Origin: Larix kaempferi | Taxonomy: Eukaryota > Streptophyta > Pinopsida > Pinales > Pinaceae | Direction of reading: 5' to 3' | NCBI GenBank assembly: GCA_027924585.1 | Contig: BSBM01000440.1 | Location: 9,356,001-9,420,000 of the forward strand | DNA: 64,000 nucleotides | Shown: one piece after another, positions 44,585 to 57,611 of the stretch | Numbering within the stretch: the first letter of the stretch is position 1 | Layout of the letters: each line of letters starts with the position of its first letter | Translations under genes and position numbers: made by a program | Notes under the pieces: generated by a model | Seen by the model: only the letters and a program-made list of their open reading frames with translations | Told to the model about the DNA's origin: nothing | The model's database searches: none

Positions 44585-46195
44585 TGTTGGGACTGGGCCA
44601 AGTGGGGCAGTTTTGGTCAAGTCAAGTTTTGGAACTGCGAAGTTAAGCACAATTTAGTTGAAGACTTTTTGAACAAGTCAGTTTTGGGAAGCTGCGAAGT
44701 CGAACACAACACAGCATCGGAAGAGCTGCGAAGTCCAGTGTTGCGGAGGAGTACAACGCTGCGATGAGATGGTCTACGAAGATATGGCAAGGTAGAATAT
44801 TGGAAGGAAGATGACATATATTCTGGTTAGACCATCGGCGGTCTATTTCGGGTAAAGATGCTCCATGATTACGAAGAGGCGGGTAAGGAGAAAAGCAGAG
44901 GAAAGCGACCGGTCGCACAAGCAAAGAACCACTACATGAACCGACTGCATAAGGTCGTTAGAGAAGGAACGACTAGGTGAAAGCGACCTGTTGGAATGCA
45001 CATGATAGGCGGGATGAAAGTGACATGACCATGTGCAGAGGATGGCCACGATGGAAGATTTGCTACCAAAAGCCTGCAGTCCGGTTAAGGGAAAACCGCG
45101 ACAGTTTTTGGAATCCTTAGGGTTTTTGCCTGCATATTGTAAAGACATGACCTACGGGTATGATCTATAAATAGGAACCATTTTGTAAGGGAAAGGGTTG
45201 TTAATCTCTCCTGTTGTTGTTGATGCTTAGTATTGAGAAATATTCTAAGTGTAAAGACTAAATAGTTCTCTGTTGAGAGACACTTTTGTAAAGGCTCTAC
45301 AAGCTATGTGCGTAGAGACCTATTGAGAGAGAAGAGAGTTTGCAGTTGAGTGTGAAGACTGGAACTGTTGTACCCTTCCCAAAGACTAATACAATAATAG
45401 TTCCTGTGGATATAGCTCCCATCCTAGGGGTGAACCATGTTAAATGCCTATGTTATGTGATTGTTTACATATTTGCATCTGTTATTTGCTTACAATCAAT
45501 GCTTGAGATCTTGATTATCAATTTACGTGTTTACTTTTATATGTATTCTCCATGAGGAATGATATGGGAGTAATATGTTAAGTTACACATATGTGGATGA
45601 ATGCTAGATGATTAAGTATTTCTAAGTCTGAATGAATGTATAATCCCATTGTATAAGCATTTAAGTCAATTGAGTTCGCACCATGCGACTCTATCAAGCA
45701 CATCACCGGAAGTGCGTAGTAATTTGAGTTCCATCACTTGTATAAGTCATAAGATCAATAATCTAAGGCAGTTGATGAGTAGGTGAAACACTAAGTGTTA
45801 TTTGTTGAAACTGGTTAAGTCCGAAGAGGAAGCGTAGTTATCTGTTGTGTTGTCCTGTGTTGTGTTATTTCCGAACTGTGCAATCCGTGGATGCATGAGT
45901 TGTATAAAGCATTTGAGCTTGTAGAAGTGTTAACCATGACGAAGGTGATTGTCGCGTAGTCCTCAGTCGTAGTGCAGCCTCTGAGCACATTGCCCATGAG
46001 ATTTGTTTAAGCACTCATCACGCGGTTGTGGAAACGAGATTCCACAGGCCCCCCATTACTTCGCCCCGGGTGAGACCTCAGTCTGCTCATAGATTGTTGC
46101 CGAAAGGGCCGGTGAAAAGGGGTTTTGTTGGTTCCTTGAACCACAAAGAACCTGGGTCTTTATAGAAAAAATCAAGATAGTAGATTAAGCCAACA
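44585..46195 (+). repeat. Gypsy-2 3' LTR (1611 bp)
   Basis: Pairs with 20202-21812. TATA box at 45166-45173. Right target duplication ATGTA at 46196-46200, followed by the second half of the interrupted repeat (TTATAATTTAGG). Confidence 0.96.
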
Positions 46196-48780
46196 ATGTA
46201 TTATAATTTAGGAAAGGTATTAGGCTACATAATAGGGTTTCATTGTGATTAGAATACAAACTAGGGTTTATGCTACCAACTAGGGTCTTTAGGCTACACT
46301 CTCATGTTTCTACGCTAGGATCCAAGCTCTAGGGTTACCAGCTTAATGGTGAACTCCACTATAATGACATCATCATCACCAACACCATTCCCACTACCAA
46401 AATCACCATCAAGCCTCGTCATCTTCTTGCTCACGGTGTCACCATCCTTGTCCCCATCAATCATCCGTCATCCACCATCAACCTAATGCACTTTGTCTCA
46501 TTTTCACTGTCACCATCCCTATCTTCATGCCCATTATCACCATCGTCATCATTGTGCTCATTGTCACCATTGTCGCCATCATGCTCATTGGAGTCTAGGC
46601 CATTTAGCCTCTTCGTTTATGTATTTTGGGTCAGATATGGATTGCACTTGATTTGTTTTTAGTTGTATACACCCTTGCTATATACATGTTAGAAACTTTG
46701 CATATAAGTGTATAATTATTTGGATTCAAAACTAGGGTTTTCAGGCTAGGCTCTGGGGTTTCAAATGTATGCACATGAATATATATGTACAATGAAAATG
46801 AGTTAATTTTTATATGTATTATAATTTAGGCAAGGGATTAGGCTACATAATAGAGTTTCATTGTGATTAGAATACAAGCTAGGCTTTACGCTGCTAACTA
46901 GGGTTTTTAGGCTAGGCTCTTGTGTTTCTAGGCTAGGCTCCAGGCTGTAGAGTTACCAACTTAATGTTGAACTCCACTATCATGACATCATTGTGACCAA
47001 CACCATGCCCACTACCAAAATCACCATCAAACCTCGTCATCCTCTTGCTCGTGGTACCACCATCCTCGTCCCCATCAATAATCTATCATCCAACATCGAC
47101 CTAATGCACTTTGTCTCATTTTCATCATCACCATCCCTATCATCATGTCCATTATCACCATCGTCATCATTGTTCTCATTGTCACCATTATCTCCATCAT
47201 GTTCATTGGAGTCTAGGCCATTTAGCCTCTTCATTTATGTATTTTGGGTCAGATATGGATTGCACTTGATTTGTTTTTAGTTGTATGCACCCTTGCTATA
47301 TACATGTCAGAAACTTTGCATATAAGTGTATAATTATTTGGATTCAAAACTAAGGTTTTTAGGCTAGGCTCTAGGATTTAGGTTTACGGGATTAATGTTG
47401 AACTCCTTTATCATGACCATAACAAAAATGTAACCCTCACTTAAGCAAAACCACTTATTAGGCATGGGAATCCTTTTATACCTTATTTTAACACTTGCAT
47501 TAGGAAGTTTCATAAAATATTAGAGGAATGACTAATGTCCTTGGAGGAATACCTTAGAGATTCAAGGTAGAGGAGGGGGAACATGGTGCTATTTATAAAT
47601 AGGATCCAAATATAGGAAAGGATTTCGATATGTAAATATTTGTTGTAGCTTGAAATTTTCTAGACTCTATAGGACATTTAGGTCATTTTCACCATAACAC
47701 CATCCCCATGTCCATAGTCTCCATCCCCATTCTCATTGCGCCATGACCATCATGATTCATCAACACCATGCCCATTTCCACCATCAATGTCACCACCATC
47801 CTCCTCATGTCCATGTTGTCACCATCAACGCCATGCCCATTGCTACCATCAATATAACCTTCATCCTCTTTCTCGTGGTGCCACCATCCTCATCCCCATC
47901 AATCATCCATCATACACCATCAACCTAATGCACTTTGTCTCATTGTCACCATCACCATCACCATCCCTATCCTCACTCCCATTATCACCATCGTCATCAT
48001 TGTGCTCATTGTCACCATTGTCACCATCATGCTCATTGGAGTCTAGGCCATTTAGCCTCTTCATTTATGTATTTTGGGTTAGATATGGATATCACTTGAT
48101 TTGTTTTTAGTTGTATGCACCCTTGCTATATACATGTCATAAACTTTTCATATAAGTGTATAATTATTTGGATTCAAAACTAGGGTTTTTAGGCTAGGCT
48201 CTCGGGTTTCTAGGCTAGGCTTTAGGCTCTAGGTTTATGGGATTAATGTTGAACTCCTTTATCATGACCATAACAAAGATGTAACCCTTACTTAAGCAAA
48301 ACCACTTATTAGGCATGGGAATCCTTTTATACCTTATTTTAACACTTGCATTAGGAAGTTTCATAAAATCTTAAAGGAATGACTAATGTCCTCGGAGGAA
48401 CACCTTCGAGATTCAAAGTAGAGGTGGGGGCTAAATCCTAGAGGAAGGGGCACATGGTGCTATTTATAAATAGGATCCCAATATAGGAAAGGATTTTGAT
48501 ATATAATTATTTGTTGTAGCTTTAAAGTTTCTAGACTCTATAGGACATTTAGGTCATTTTCACCATAACGCTATCCCCATGTTCATAGTCACCATACCCA
48601 TTCTCATTGCACCATGACCATCGTGATTCATCAACACCATGCCCATTACCACCATCAATGTCAGCACCATCCTCCTCATGCTCATGTTGTCACCATCAAC
48701 TCCATGCCCATTTATACCATCAATATAACCTTCATCATCATCATGCCCATGTTGTCACCATCGCCATTGAGAGGCATTGG
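46196..48780 (+). repeat. Long tandem units rich in CAT/ATC, about 4 copies
   Basis: The landmark GGAGTCTAGGCCATTTAGCC recurs at 46590, 47208 and 48038, and TTAATGTTGAACTCC at several places. Unit lengths are about 618 and 830-850 bp, so there are two versions. Each unit combines an ACTAGGGTTT/AGGCTAGGCT stretch, a block of CACCATCATC-type triplets and the TTGTATGCACCCTTGC..ATATATG segment. Open frames in the triplet blocks are low complexity and not credible genes. Confidence 0.9.
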
Positions 48781-49882
48781 AATTTTTGCACAAAGCAATG
48801 CAATTTCATAATATTGGATATTCTTGGAGAGATTTCTCTTGTGTGATGCTATGGATTGCACCATTCGAATATGTTTTCTTTTGGATGATCGTTCAAGAGT
48901 CTAGATATTGGCATCTGATATGCATAATATGCTTAGATATGTGTTCATATATGACAAAATGCAATAACCTATTTGAAGAAATAAAATTTTCCAATTCTCA
49001 TTGACTTTTGCAATGCTCATTCTCATTTTTATAATAAAACAGAGTTAGATCAAAGAAAATTTCGTAGCAATCATTTTGAAAATTATTCCACTTACATTTT
49101 AAGACCAAATATTGAATGTCACATTTAATTCCACAAATATGTATTTCAAGTATTTTTTCACTTGGTGGCTCCAAAAGACAAGTGTAAGAATCAATTCAAT
49201 AGATGCGATGATAGCGGTGCATGACTTGGGTACAATTGAGCTCTATTAGCTCTATTGAAACCAATAGTAGTGGATCATCAAGTAAGGTAATTAGAATTAG
49301 GGTTAGGGTGAGGCATATTCAAACTTATAAATGCAATTGTGCTAAAAGTGGATGTGAGGACAAAGGAAACCATAGCAATAGTTGAATACATGTTCTTCTT
49401 CTTGAAGGTAGTCTAGTTGCATACATGTTCTCCTAATGAATTATGTATCAACACTTGGGAGCCAAAGAACCCTAAGACATGTCCTCTATGGTAGTTTGAA
49501 AGCTCCTTTATTTCTCTTGATCACTAAGTTTATGCATTTAGGGAATAATTCCTAGGTCTCTAAATTACTGTAATTCCCAGTCGTTAACCTAATCATCTTA
49601 TATTCCCACATAGAGAAAAATGCACCTAGTAGAGGCCAAGTGTTATGGTCCAAGACCTTATGCATGGTCGTCAAGCCCTAGAAGCTCCAATACACATTTT
49701 CTAATGTTTTTTACAATTGTCTCTTCATGTTTTGTTGATTTCTAAAGATGGGTAATTGACGCAATCAAGCACAAAAGTTTGACCGCGTAAATTTGTACAT
49801 AAACAACATGCACATATACAAATATCTAGACATACATACACACATAAGATCATGCACATACACAATAAATAAACCCTAGCTT
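48781..49882. other. No feature recognised
   Basis: AT-rich sequence without coding signal, LTR termini or clear repeats. A short string (GAATTTTTGCACAAAG near 48780) recurs at about 51250, just after the first satellite block. Confidence 0.5.
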
Positions 49883-51235
49883 GTAGAAGGCAATGCCAAT
49901 CTTGATCAAGGGGGTTATTTATGATATGAAGGGTCCCATCTGAGTGTGGCCATCATGAACACATCCACAATGGCCACATGCACGTGTGGGAGCTGACGAA
50001 ACCCAAGTACGCTCGCCAGTTTGGTTTCTGTGCCCCCAGAGAAAATCCTCAAAGTGTCTTTGAATGGCCACGGGGTTCCTGACAAGAATACCTGTAGCAC
50101 GCAAATTCGTCAATTCTGATGGATTCAAAACCCTGGGTTTCAGCTATGGGAATCTCCACATTGTGCCTCGAAGGCTCAGAAACAGTGTTATTGTGCCATC
50201 TCAGTAACTAGTGTTTTTCTCAGTGAAGGCCATGCCAATCTTGCTCAAGGCAGTCATTTATGATCCAAAGGCTCCCAACTGAGCGTGTCCATTGTGAGCA
50301 CATCCATAATGGCCACCTACATGTGTGGGAGCTGACGAAACCCAAGTCTGCTCATCAGTTTGGGTTATGTGCCCCTGGAGAAAATCCTCAAAGTATCCCT
50401 TAATGAACACAGGGTGCCTGAAAATAATGACCGTAGCACAAAAACTGTGACTTTGATGGCGAATCCGTCGATTCTGATGGATTCAAGACCCCATGTTTCA
50501 GCTAGGGGACCCCCCATACCATGCCTCGAAGGCTCGAAAACGATGCTATTGTGCCATCTCAGTAACTAGGGTTTTTCTCAATGAAGGCCATGCCAATCTT
50601 TCTCAAGGGGTCATTTATGATCTGAAGGCTTCCGACCGAGTGTGGCCATCGTGAACACATCCACAATGGCCACATGCAAGTGTGGGAGCTGATGGAACCC
50701 AAGTACGCTCGCCGGTTTGGGTTCTGTGCCCCTAGAGAAAACCCTCAAAGTGTCCCTGAATGGCCAAGGGGTTCCTGACAAGAATATCCGTAGCACCAAA
50801 ACTGTGACTCTGATCACGAATCCATCCCTCTAATGCCCAAAAATGGTGCTATTGTTCCATATCTGGAACTAGGGATTTTCTTAGTGAAGGCCATGCCAAT
50901 CCTGCTCAAGGGGGTCAATTCTCATCCGAATGCTCCCAGGCATGCATGGCAATTGTGAACATGTACACAATGGCCATATGCCTATGTGGGAGCTGACGCA
51001 ACTCAATTATGATGCCCGTTTCAAATTCTATGCCCCTGACAGGGATTTTCCATGTGTCCCTAAAAGCTTCTGGGAGGTGAGTTTAGATGGGCCATGAAAT
51101 AATCACTGTAGCTTGGATTGATGAACCATCAACTCTATTGGAATCGAGACATTATATTAATGCTAGGAGTTCCTCTCTCCTCTAAGCCTATTGCGTGAAT
51201 CTTGTCCTGTTTGACAATTTAAAAACTAGGGTTTC
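49883..51235 (+). repeat. Satellite block 1, about 358-bp unit, four copies
   Basis: Units start with GAAGGC(C/A)ATGCCAATCTT at about 49883, 50226, 50583 and 50885. A conserved core is CTCAAAGTGTCCCTGAATGG and each unit ends with ACTAGGGTTTTTCTCAGT. The third unit has lost about 55 bp. Copies are diverged (roughly 10-25 percent by eye). Confidence 0.93.
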
Positions 51236-54200
51236 CCGCAGTAAGATACATTGAAATTTTTGCACAAAGTAATTTCTTGCACAATTTTTACAGATTGATG
51301 ATGATGGCGATGGTGTTGGTGGTGGTGGTGGCAGTGGTGATGATGATGGAGGCAATGATGATGATAATGAAGACACCAATGGGCATCGTGGAGATGACAA
51401 ACAAACATTTTTTTTTTCCAAGATATCAAGGCACATATGATGTTGTCATGGATCTTGGGACATGTGTAGGAAATTAATTAACCACACAGGCCCTATAAAG
51501 GAAATATTTGACTCATGAATGTAATATGGGAAAAATTATGAGTTTTCTCATACCAAGGATCCAAGATAAATGGTATACAATGGGACAAATTGAGCTCATG
51601 TGTCTTAACTTCCACATTATTAATAAATTGATGATCAAAGATAAATTTCCAATTCCCATCATTATTGAACTCTAACCTCGAGACAACAACACAACTCTTT
51701 CCATTGCTAAATAATCAACATCAAGAATAACAATTTATACATATAGTCAGAAGGTGAAGAGGCTCACTTAGATGATGACTCAGTTGCACTAAGGGTTGGT
51801 AGAGAAGGAAGAAGCATTTGTAAAGCTACAAGTAGTCATGCAAGAGCACAAGTAAGCAAATAGACTATCCATTGTGACTGTAGAATCCAACACGATGACA
51901 GAGACTAGCATGGTAAGTTCACCTTCTTAAGACCTTTCCTAAGAATATTTGGTGATTTTCAAAAGCATACAAGAGGCATTGGTTCAATTTTTTTATGGTA
52001 AATGGGATATGATGGACAAGGGATATGTAGGAGAAGTAAAGGTACCATATTACCTATTGTATCTGAACTGAGGGTTAGGCATGGAGTCTAGGTTGCAATG
52101 ACACATAGGAAAATGCCTTGACCACCAAGATACAGTCTTTGAAGGTGAAAGGCATTGCGGAATTGGCCTACTCATTAGAATAAAGATAAAAAATGAATGA
52201 ATATGGAAACACACTACCACTTTATCCTTCTCATGAAGGATTGAATCAAGGAAATTGTGAGATAATTTCAAAGAATCATCCTATAACAACACATAGAAGA
52301 AGTGGAAAGTAGATTGACTTGAACAAGAAGAATAATACCAAGAGGTATGTGTTATGTAAGACCTCCTTTGTTTGTAAATACTTCAATAATAAAGGCTATA
52401 TCATTTCCAATTGTTAGTATTTACATGCATTTTCATTAAGTGGGAAGAGAGGTCATCTTGATGCATCCTATTGGGAGAAGCAAGCCACATCCCACGAGAT
52501 AATATATTTTAAAGTGACAATGGAGAGAAGGCTTCCCCAATACAACAAGAAAATTAGTCACCTAAAGAAAAGAAGCCTGCCAAGTAGTCCATGGAGCACG
52601 GATAATTATTGCCACCACTATAAGTTGAGTGGACATCAGGAAGAAAAGTGTTGATGACTTCATCTAGAGCTTCACCCTAGAAACCTCATTGGCAAGATAA
52701 GGTTATTGAGAGTGAATTCGAAAGGGAGCAAAGAGTTTTTTGAATATCTATCCCAAGGAGTAGAAGTTTTCCAAGGATTTATAGCGACACAATAGGTTAG
52801 TGTCAACAAAAATGTGGGCAATAGGTTGATGCCAACATTAAAGGAAATCATGATAGAATTTTGGTTTCGATGTTGGAACACCAAAATCCATTTTTGGATA
52901 TGTTCCAAAGGTTGGCACATGGAAGTTAATGAACTTGTGTGTTTCTTGGAACTCCATGGCGATTGACAAAGAAACAAAATGTAGAATAACTCATGTTTCA
53001 CCACGTTGTTTGCTAGCCATTCCTTACATTACCCAAATATTGAGGCACTCTCTCATCCTCGAAAACTGTAGGAAATTATTTCACCTACAAACACACATTG
53101 CATGAATTTTCAACTACTGTGGGTAGAAGAGTGTGCTATTTTTTCATGTGAATATTGTCATTCAATTAACATTGCAACATCAAATTGTTTCCATGTTGTG
53201 AAGAAATTGATCCTAGCAGAAGAGGATAGTCTACCACACTTATTGTTATGGATTTATTGCATGATGACATATGCTTGTTGGGATATCACTAAACAATAGA
53301 AGACCAAAATTATACTTGGTTTCTGTTGGCTACCAAGATTGATTATATCCAAGTTTGAGAATGAAAGAGACTTGCACATTGAATATGGAAATGAATTTTG
53401 ATTGAAGTGTTTGGATAGAAAGATTTCTTAGATGAGAGTCAATGGGAATAATTTTTGAATATTGGAACAAGCAATCCAACTACCATAGCTAGAGCCATAT
53501 CTATAACCAAATCTAGTAGCCATAGTTGTGAGCTAGAGCCAATGCCAGAACTAGAATTATATCTAGGATCTAGAGTTGAGAGACATGTTGGAAAGAAGAA
53601 CATCGAAGGCACATTGGTCTAGAATTGTTTTCCTTATAATATTTTGGAGACCAAAAATCCTCTCAATGTGGAGGTGTGATTTGAAATGGAATTGAACAAA
53701 ATGGTTGTTTTATAAATCTCAATAGAAAAAATCATTTCAATAATTAATGAGGGTTAAATAAAGAGAAAAGGACATTCAAGTTTTATAAATTAAAGAAAAT
53801 AAAAGAGAAAGAAAATTTAAATGAAAGAAAAATTAAAATAGGAGAGAAGAGAGTTGAGAATGGTAAATGAAAGGATAAGGATGCTTGGCCTTTCCGTTAC
53901 CCTTGACTCTACCTATATATTTTTGTAATTAGTATTAGAAATGGATTTCCACTGGCCAATAGGTGAGGATGCATAAGAGGATTCATGTAAATTGGTTGAA
54001 TGGCCATCAATCCATTTACTTGGGAATTCATACAAAGCATAAACAACTATTAAGACTTGGAGGAATACACACTATTTACCTCATGGTCCATTTTTCAACT
54101 TGGATACAAAGGCCATTTATCTCATCTATTTGAGTAGTGTATGTAGTCATAATGTATCCCATTGTATGCACTAATTATGAGTTTTCTAGGGTGGGAAACA

Positions 54201-54362
54201 TTATGAGTGCATAACTATGGCTCAAGGATGAAACCAAATTATTTGGGCTTAAAATGTTTTTGCACCACAAATATAGCTTCGGTCATTTGTTGTGCCTGGG
54301 GAATCACCATCATTGGGTGCTAAGTGAAGGAGGATTTATTATTATCTAGTGTGTGATATATT
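51236..54362 (+). other. Block between the satellite arrays, with degraded gag-like sequence
   Basis: No intact gene. Near 52600 a forward frame reads DNYCHHYKLSGHQEEKC followed by LHLELHPRNL, a decayed gag knuckle of the type C-x2-H..GH..E.C-W-x-L-H-P. The preceding 800 bp hold scattered coding-like pieces with many stops. A GAT/GGT-rich low-complexity patch lies at 51290-51375. No LTRs or target duplication are visible. The satellite resumes in the middle of a unit, so the block replaced or displaced part of one. Confidence 0.45.
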
Positions 54363-56340
54363 CTAATGGCCACGGGGTGCCCGAAAAAAATTCCCATAGC
54401 ACCAAAACCATGACTTTGGTCATAAATACGTCGATTCTGATGGATTTGGGACCCCGAGTTTCAGTTAGGGGACCCCCCACACCATTCCTCAAATGCCCAG
54501 AAACGGTGCTATTGTGCCATCTACGGAAGTAGGGTTTTTCTCAAGGGGGTCATTTCTCATCTGAAGGATCCCGGGCATGCATAGCCATCATGAACATGTC
54601 CAAAATGGACATAGGCAAGTGTGGGAGCTTATAGAACCTAGGTCCACTTGCCAATTTGGGTTTCGTGCCCCCAGAGCAAATCCTCAAAGTGTCCCCGAAT
54701 GGCCACGGGGTGCCTAAAATAGTTCCTATAGCACCAAAACACTAAATCCGATCGTGAATACATCGATTCCAATGGATTCGGGGCCTCGGGTTTCAGCTAG
54801 GGGACCCCCCACACCGTGCCTCCAATGTTTGGAAATGTATCTAATGTGCCATCTCCGGAACTAGGGTTTTGCTCAATGAAGGCCACACCAATTTTTCTCA
54901 AGGGGGTCATTTCTAATCTGAAGGATCACGGGCATGCATGTCCGTCATGAACACATCCACAATGGCCATAGGCACATGTGGGAGATGCAGGAACCTAATT
55001 CTGATCATAGGTTTGGATTCCATGCCATTGGAGCAAATCTTCAAAGTGTCCTTGAATGGCCATGGGGTGCCTAACCAAAATTCATGTAGCACCAAAACTG
55101 TGACTCTGATCACAAATCCATATATTTTGATGGATTCGGGACCCTAGGTTTTATCTAGGGGACCCACCACACCATGCCTCCAACACCCAAAAACAATGCT
55201 AATGTGCCATCTCTAGAACTTGGGTTTTGCTCAATGAAGGCCATGCAAATTTTCCTCAAGGGGGTCATTTATCATTCGAAGGCTACGAGGAATGCATGGC
55301 CATTGTTAACACATCCACAATGGCCATACACATGTGTGGGAACTGACGGAACCCAACTCTACTCACCATTTTGGGTTTCATGCCCTCGGAGCAAATCCTC
55401 AAAGTGTCCCTGAATGGCTACGAGGTGCCTAACCAAAATTCTTGTAGCACCAAAACTAGGACTCCGATTGCAAATCTATCGATTCTGATGGATTCAAGAC
55501 GTTGGGTTCTAGCTGGGGGAACCCCCACACCATGCCTCCAATGCCCCCAAAAGGTGCTATTGTGCAATCTTTGGAACTAGGGTTTTGCTTAGTGCAGGCC
55601 ATTCCAGTTTTTCTTAAAGGGGTCATTTCTCGTCCGAAGGCTTCTGGGAATGCATGGACATGGTGAACACATCCAAAATGGCCCTACACACATTTGGGAG
55701 ATGAAGGAACCCAAGTCCGCTTGCCGGTTTGGGTTTTGTGCCCCCAGAGCAAATCCTCAAAGTGTCTTTGAATGACCATGGGGTGCTTGACCAAAACTCC
55801 CGTAGCACCAAAACCGTGACTCTGATCGCGAAGCCGTCACTTCCAGTGGATTCAGGATGCCATATTATAACTGGGAGACCCTCCACAACGTGTCTCCAAC
55901 TCCCGGAAATGGTGCTATTGTGCCATCTCCGGAACTAGGGTTTTTCTCAGTGAAGGCCATTCCAATTTTGCTCAAGGGGGTCAATTCTCATCCGAAGGCT
56001 CCCGGGCGTGCGTGGCCATCGTGAACAAATCCAAAATGTACATGTGCACATGTGGGATCTGACAGAACCCAACTCCACTTTCCGGTTTGGGTTCCGTGCC
56101 CCTGGAGCAAATCCTCAAAGTGTCCTTGAATGGCCATGGGGTTCCTAACCAAAATTCCCGTAGCACCAAAACCGTGACTCCAATCACAAAGCCGTTGATT
56201 CCACTAGATTCAGGACGCTGGGTTCTAGCTACCCCCCCCCCACACCGTGTCTCCAATGCCCGGAAATATTTCTATTGTGCCATCTCCGGAGCTAGGGTTT
56301 TTCACAGTGAAGGCCATGTTAATCTTGCAAAAGGTGGTCA
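54363..56340 (+). repeat. Satellite block 2, 358-bp unit, about 5.5 copies
   Basis: Unit starts near 54878, 55236, 55595, 55953 and 56310 give periods of 358, 359, 358 and 357 bp. Conserved features are the CTCAAAGTGTCC core, GTAGCACCAAAACCGTGACT, and CTAGGGGACCCCCCACACCG. It begins mid-unit at 54363 and stops at 56310-56340. Frames inside it are not genes. Confidence 0.95.
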
Positions 56341-56659
56341 ATAAACTAGATTAAGTTCTATAGGGCTATATTAGGTCTTTGGGGCTAGGTTACGTCTCTA
56401 GGGATAGATAATTATTCTAGATTATGTCTTCAGGGTTTCAGGTCCACATTATGCTTTCTAATGCTACATTTGTTTTTGTCTGGTTTATAGGGCTAGATCA
56501 CGGTCTTTAAGCTATATTAGGTTCTATTTATTCGAAGGAGCATGTAGATCTAGCTTCCAACCCATATATTGTGATTCTGTGATATTTCAGTTTGCTTGTA
56601 TTTCCTCTTGTGATTAGGGTGAATGTCAACATTATTAATCTAGTGGCTTAGGATCATGT
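56341..56659. repeat. Short CTAGATTA/GGGCTA-type degenerate repeats
   Basis: The strings GGGCTAGATTA, GGGCTATATTAGG and similar (AGATTATGTCTT, AGATCACGGTCTT) recur about every 30-40 bp. No coding signal. Confidence 0.5.
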
Positions 56660-57560
56660 AGGGGTGATTGTATCGCCCAAGATATTTATATCATTTGTTT
56701 CTTCCATCCATGAGACTTCCAAGTATATAGCGGAGGAGAGGTGTGATGATGAGATTGACTTCATCCATGCACGTTCTACTTATTCATTAGAGAGATGTGA
56801 TTCCTTAATGGAGGATGTTGTTGAGGGTGATTCAAGAGCCGTAGATAATGTGATTATTCCAAAGTATAGAGCCATGTATTATCCTATGAATGGTTTGAGA
56901 TCGATTGTATAAACCATTGAAGAAGTAGGTGTTGATTCTTGTGTACAAATCATCGCAGACAATGCACATGTTTGCAAGGCTGCTGGCATGATTGTGGAAG
57001 CTAAATATCCACAGGTATGTTCATTTTGGACACTGTTCATTTGAGTTGTTAGGGTTGTAGAGTCATTTATACATGCTTTTATTGCTCTTAAAGGTTATTT
57101 GGACACCTTGCATTGTCCATTCGTTGAATTTAGCACTTAAATCCATTGCTTCAAATGTGACATGGATTGGAAACCTTATTGAACATGCATGCCATATCTG
57201 TAACTTTGTACAAAACCACACAAATGCCCTCACCATATACAAAGTGTACACACAACTTTCATTTCTAAAGATTGCAGATACTCGATTTGCTTCCTCATTC
57301 ATCATGCTCATGAGGTCCATTGTCATGGAGAATGAGTGTCCCGAGTATGGGACATCGACAGGGAACTTATGGTCCATCATTTTGGATATTCTTATCTCCA
57401 GGTGGGATAATAATTGCACACCTTTGCATTGCTTGGCCCACTCATTGAACCTGAATTTCTATAGTCAGGATTGCTTCACTAGTGGACCCAGGACCTCACA
57501 CAGAGTCCCTCCTCACATGGATGGAGAGATTGCACATGGGAGGAAGTTCACAACTTGAAG
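56660..57560 (+). pseudogene. hAT-1: hAT transposase relic with a 79-bp intron
   Basis: Conserved hAT core: TIEEVGVDSCVQIIADNAHV, CKAAGMIVEAKYPQ, then a GT..AG intron (57015-57093; CACAG/GTATGT and TTAAAG/GTT), then VIWTPCIVHSLNLALKSIAS, ALTIYKVYTQLSFLKIADTR and FASSFIMLMRS. It ends with HCLAHSLNLNFYSQDCF and HMDGEIAHGR, which lies before the dimerisation region. The front is truncated (sequence before TIEEVG is unlike hAT), one TAA precedes it, and a central part seems deleted. hAT transposases cut and paste DNA in the nucleus. This one is a fragment. Confidence 0.82.
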
Positions 57561-57602
57561 AAGAGTGGGAGTTCTTTTTGGTTTTGGAGGGAGTTTGCTT
57601 GG

Positions 57603-57611
57603 TATATAAAG
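57603..57611 (+). promoter_or_regulatory. TATA box, possible promoter of hAT-2
   Basis: TATATAAAG is followed about 30 bp on by a CT-rich start-like region and a leader with a possible intron (donor GAG/GTAGGC at 57827, acceptor TTGTAG at 57934). The ORF lies just beyond. Inferred from sequence pattern only. Confidence 0.35.

Larger units (their letters stand above)
20202..46195 (+). mobile_element. Gypsy-2: full-length Ty3/gypsy element swollen to 26 kb by nested insertions
   Basis: Two 1611-bp direct repeats (20202-21812 and 44585-46195), both TGTTGG..CCAACA, are flanked by a perfect ATGTA duplication (20197-20201 and 46196-46200). Removing Copia-2 and Gypsy-3 leaves an element of about 13 kb with gag (five knuckles), protease, a second capsid-like region, RT, RNase H, integrase and an extra ORF. 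The integrase lacks a chromodomain, so it belongs to a non-chromovirus lineage (inference). All genes are broken. Confidence 0.96.

Noticed and set aside
47037-47234. Minus-strand Asp/Asn-rich ORF
   Set aside because: A low-complexity product of the CAT/ATC triplet block in a tandem repeat.
49915-56344. About a dozen ORFs of 60-90 codons in the satellite
   Set aside because: The same frame recurs in each 358-bp unit with differing stops; no coding constraint is visible.
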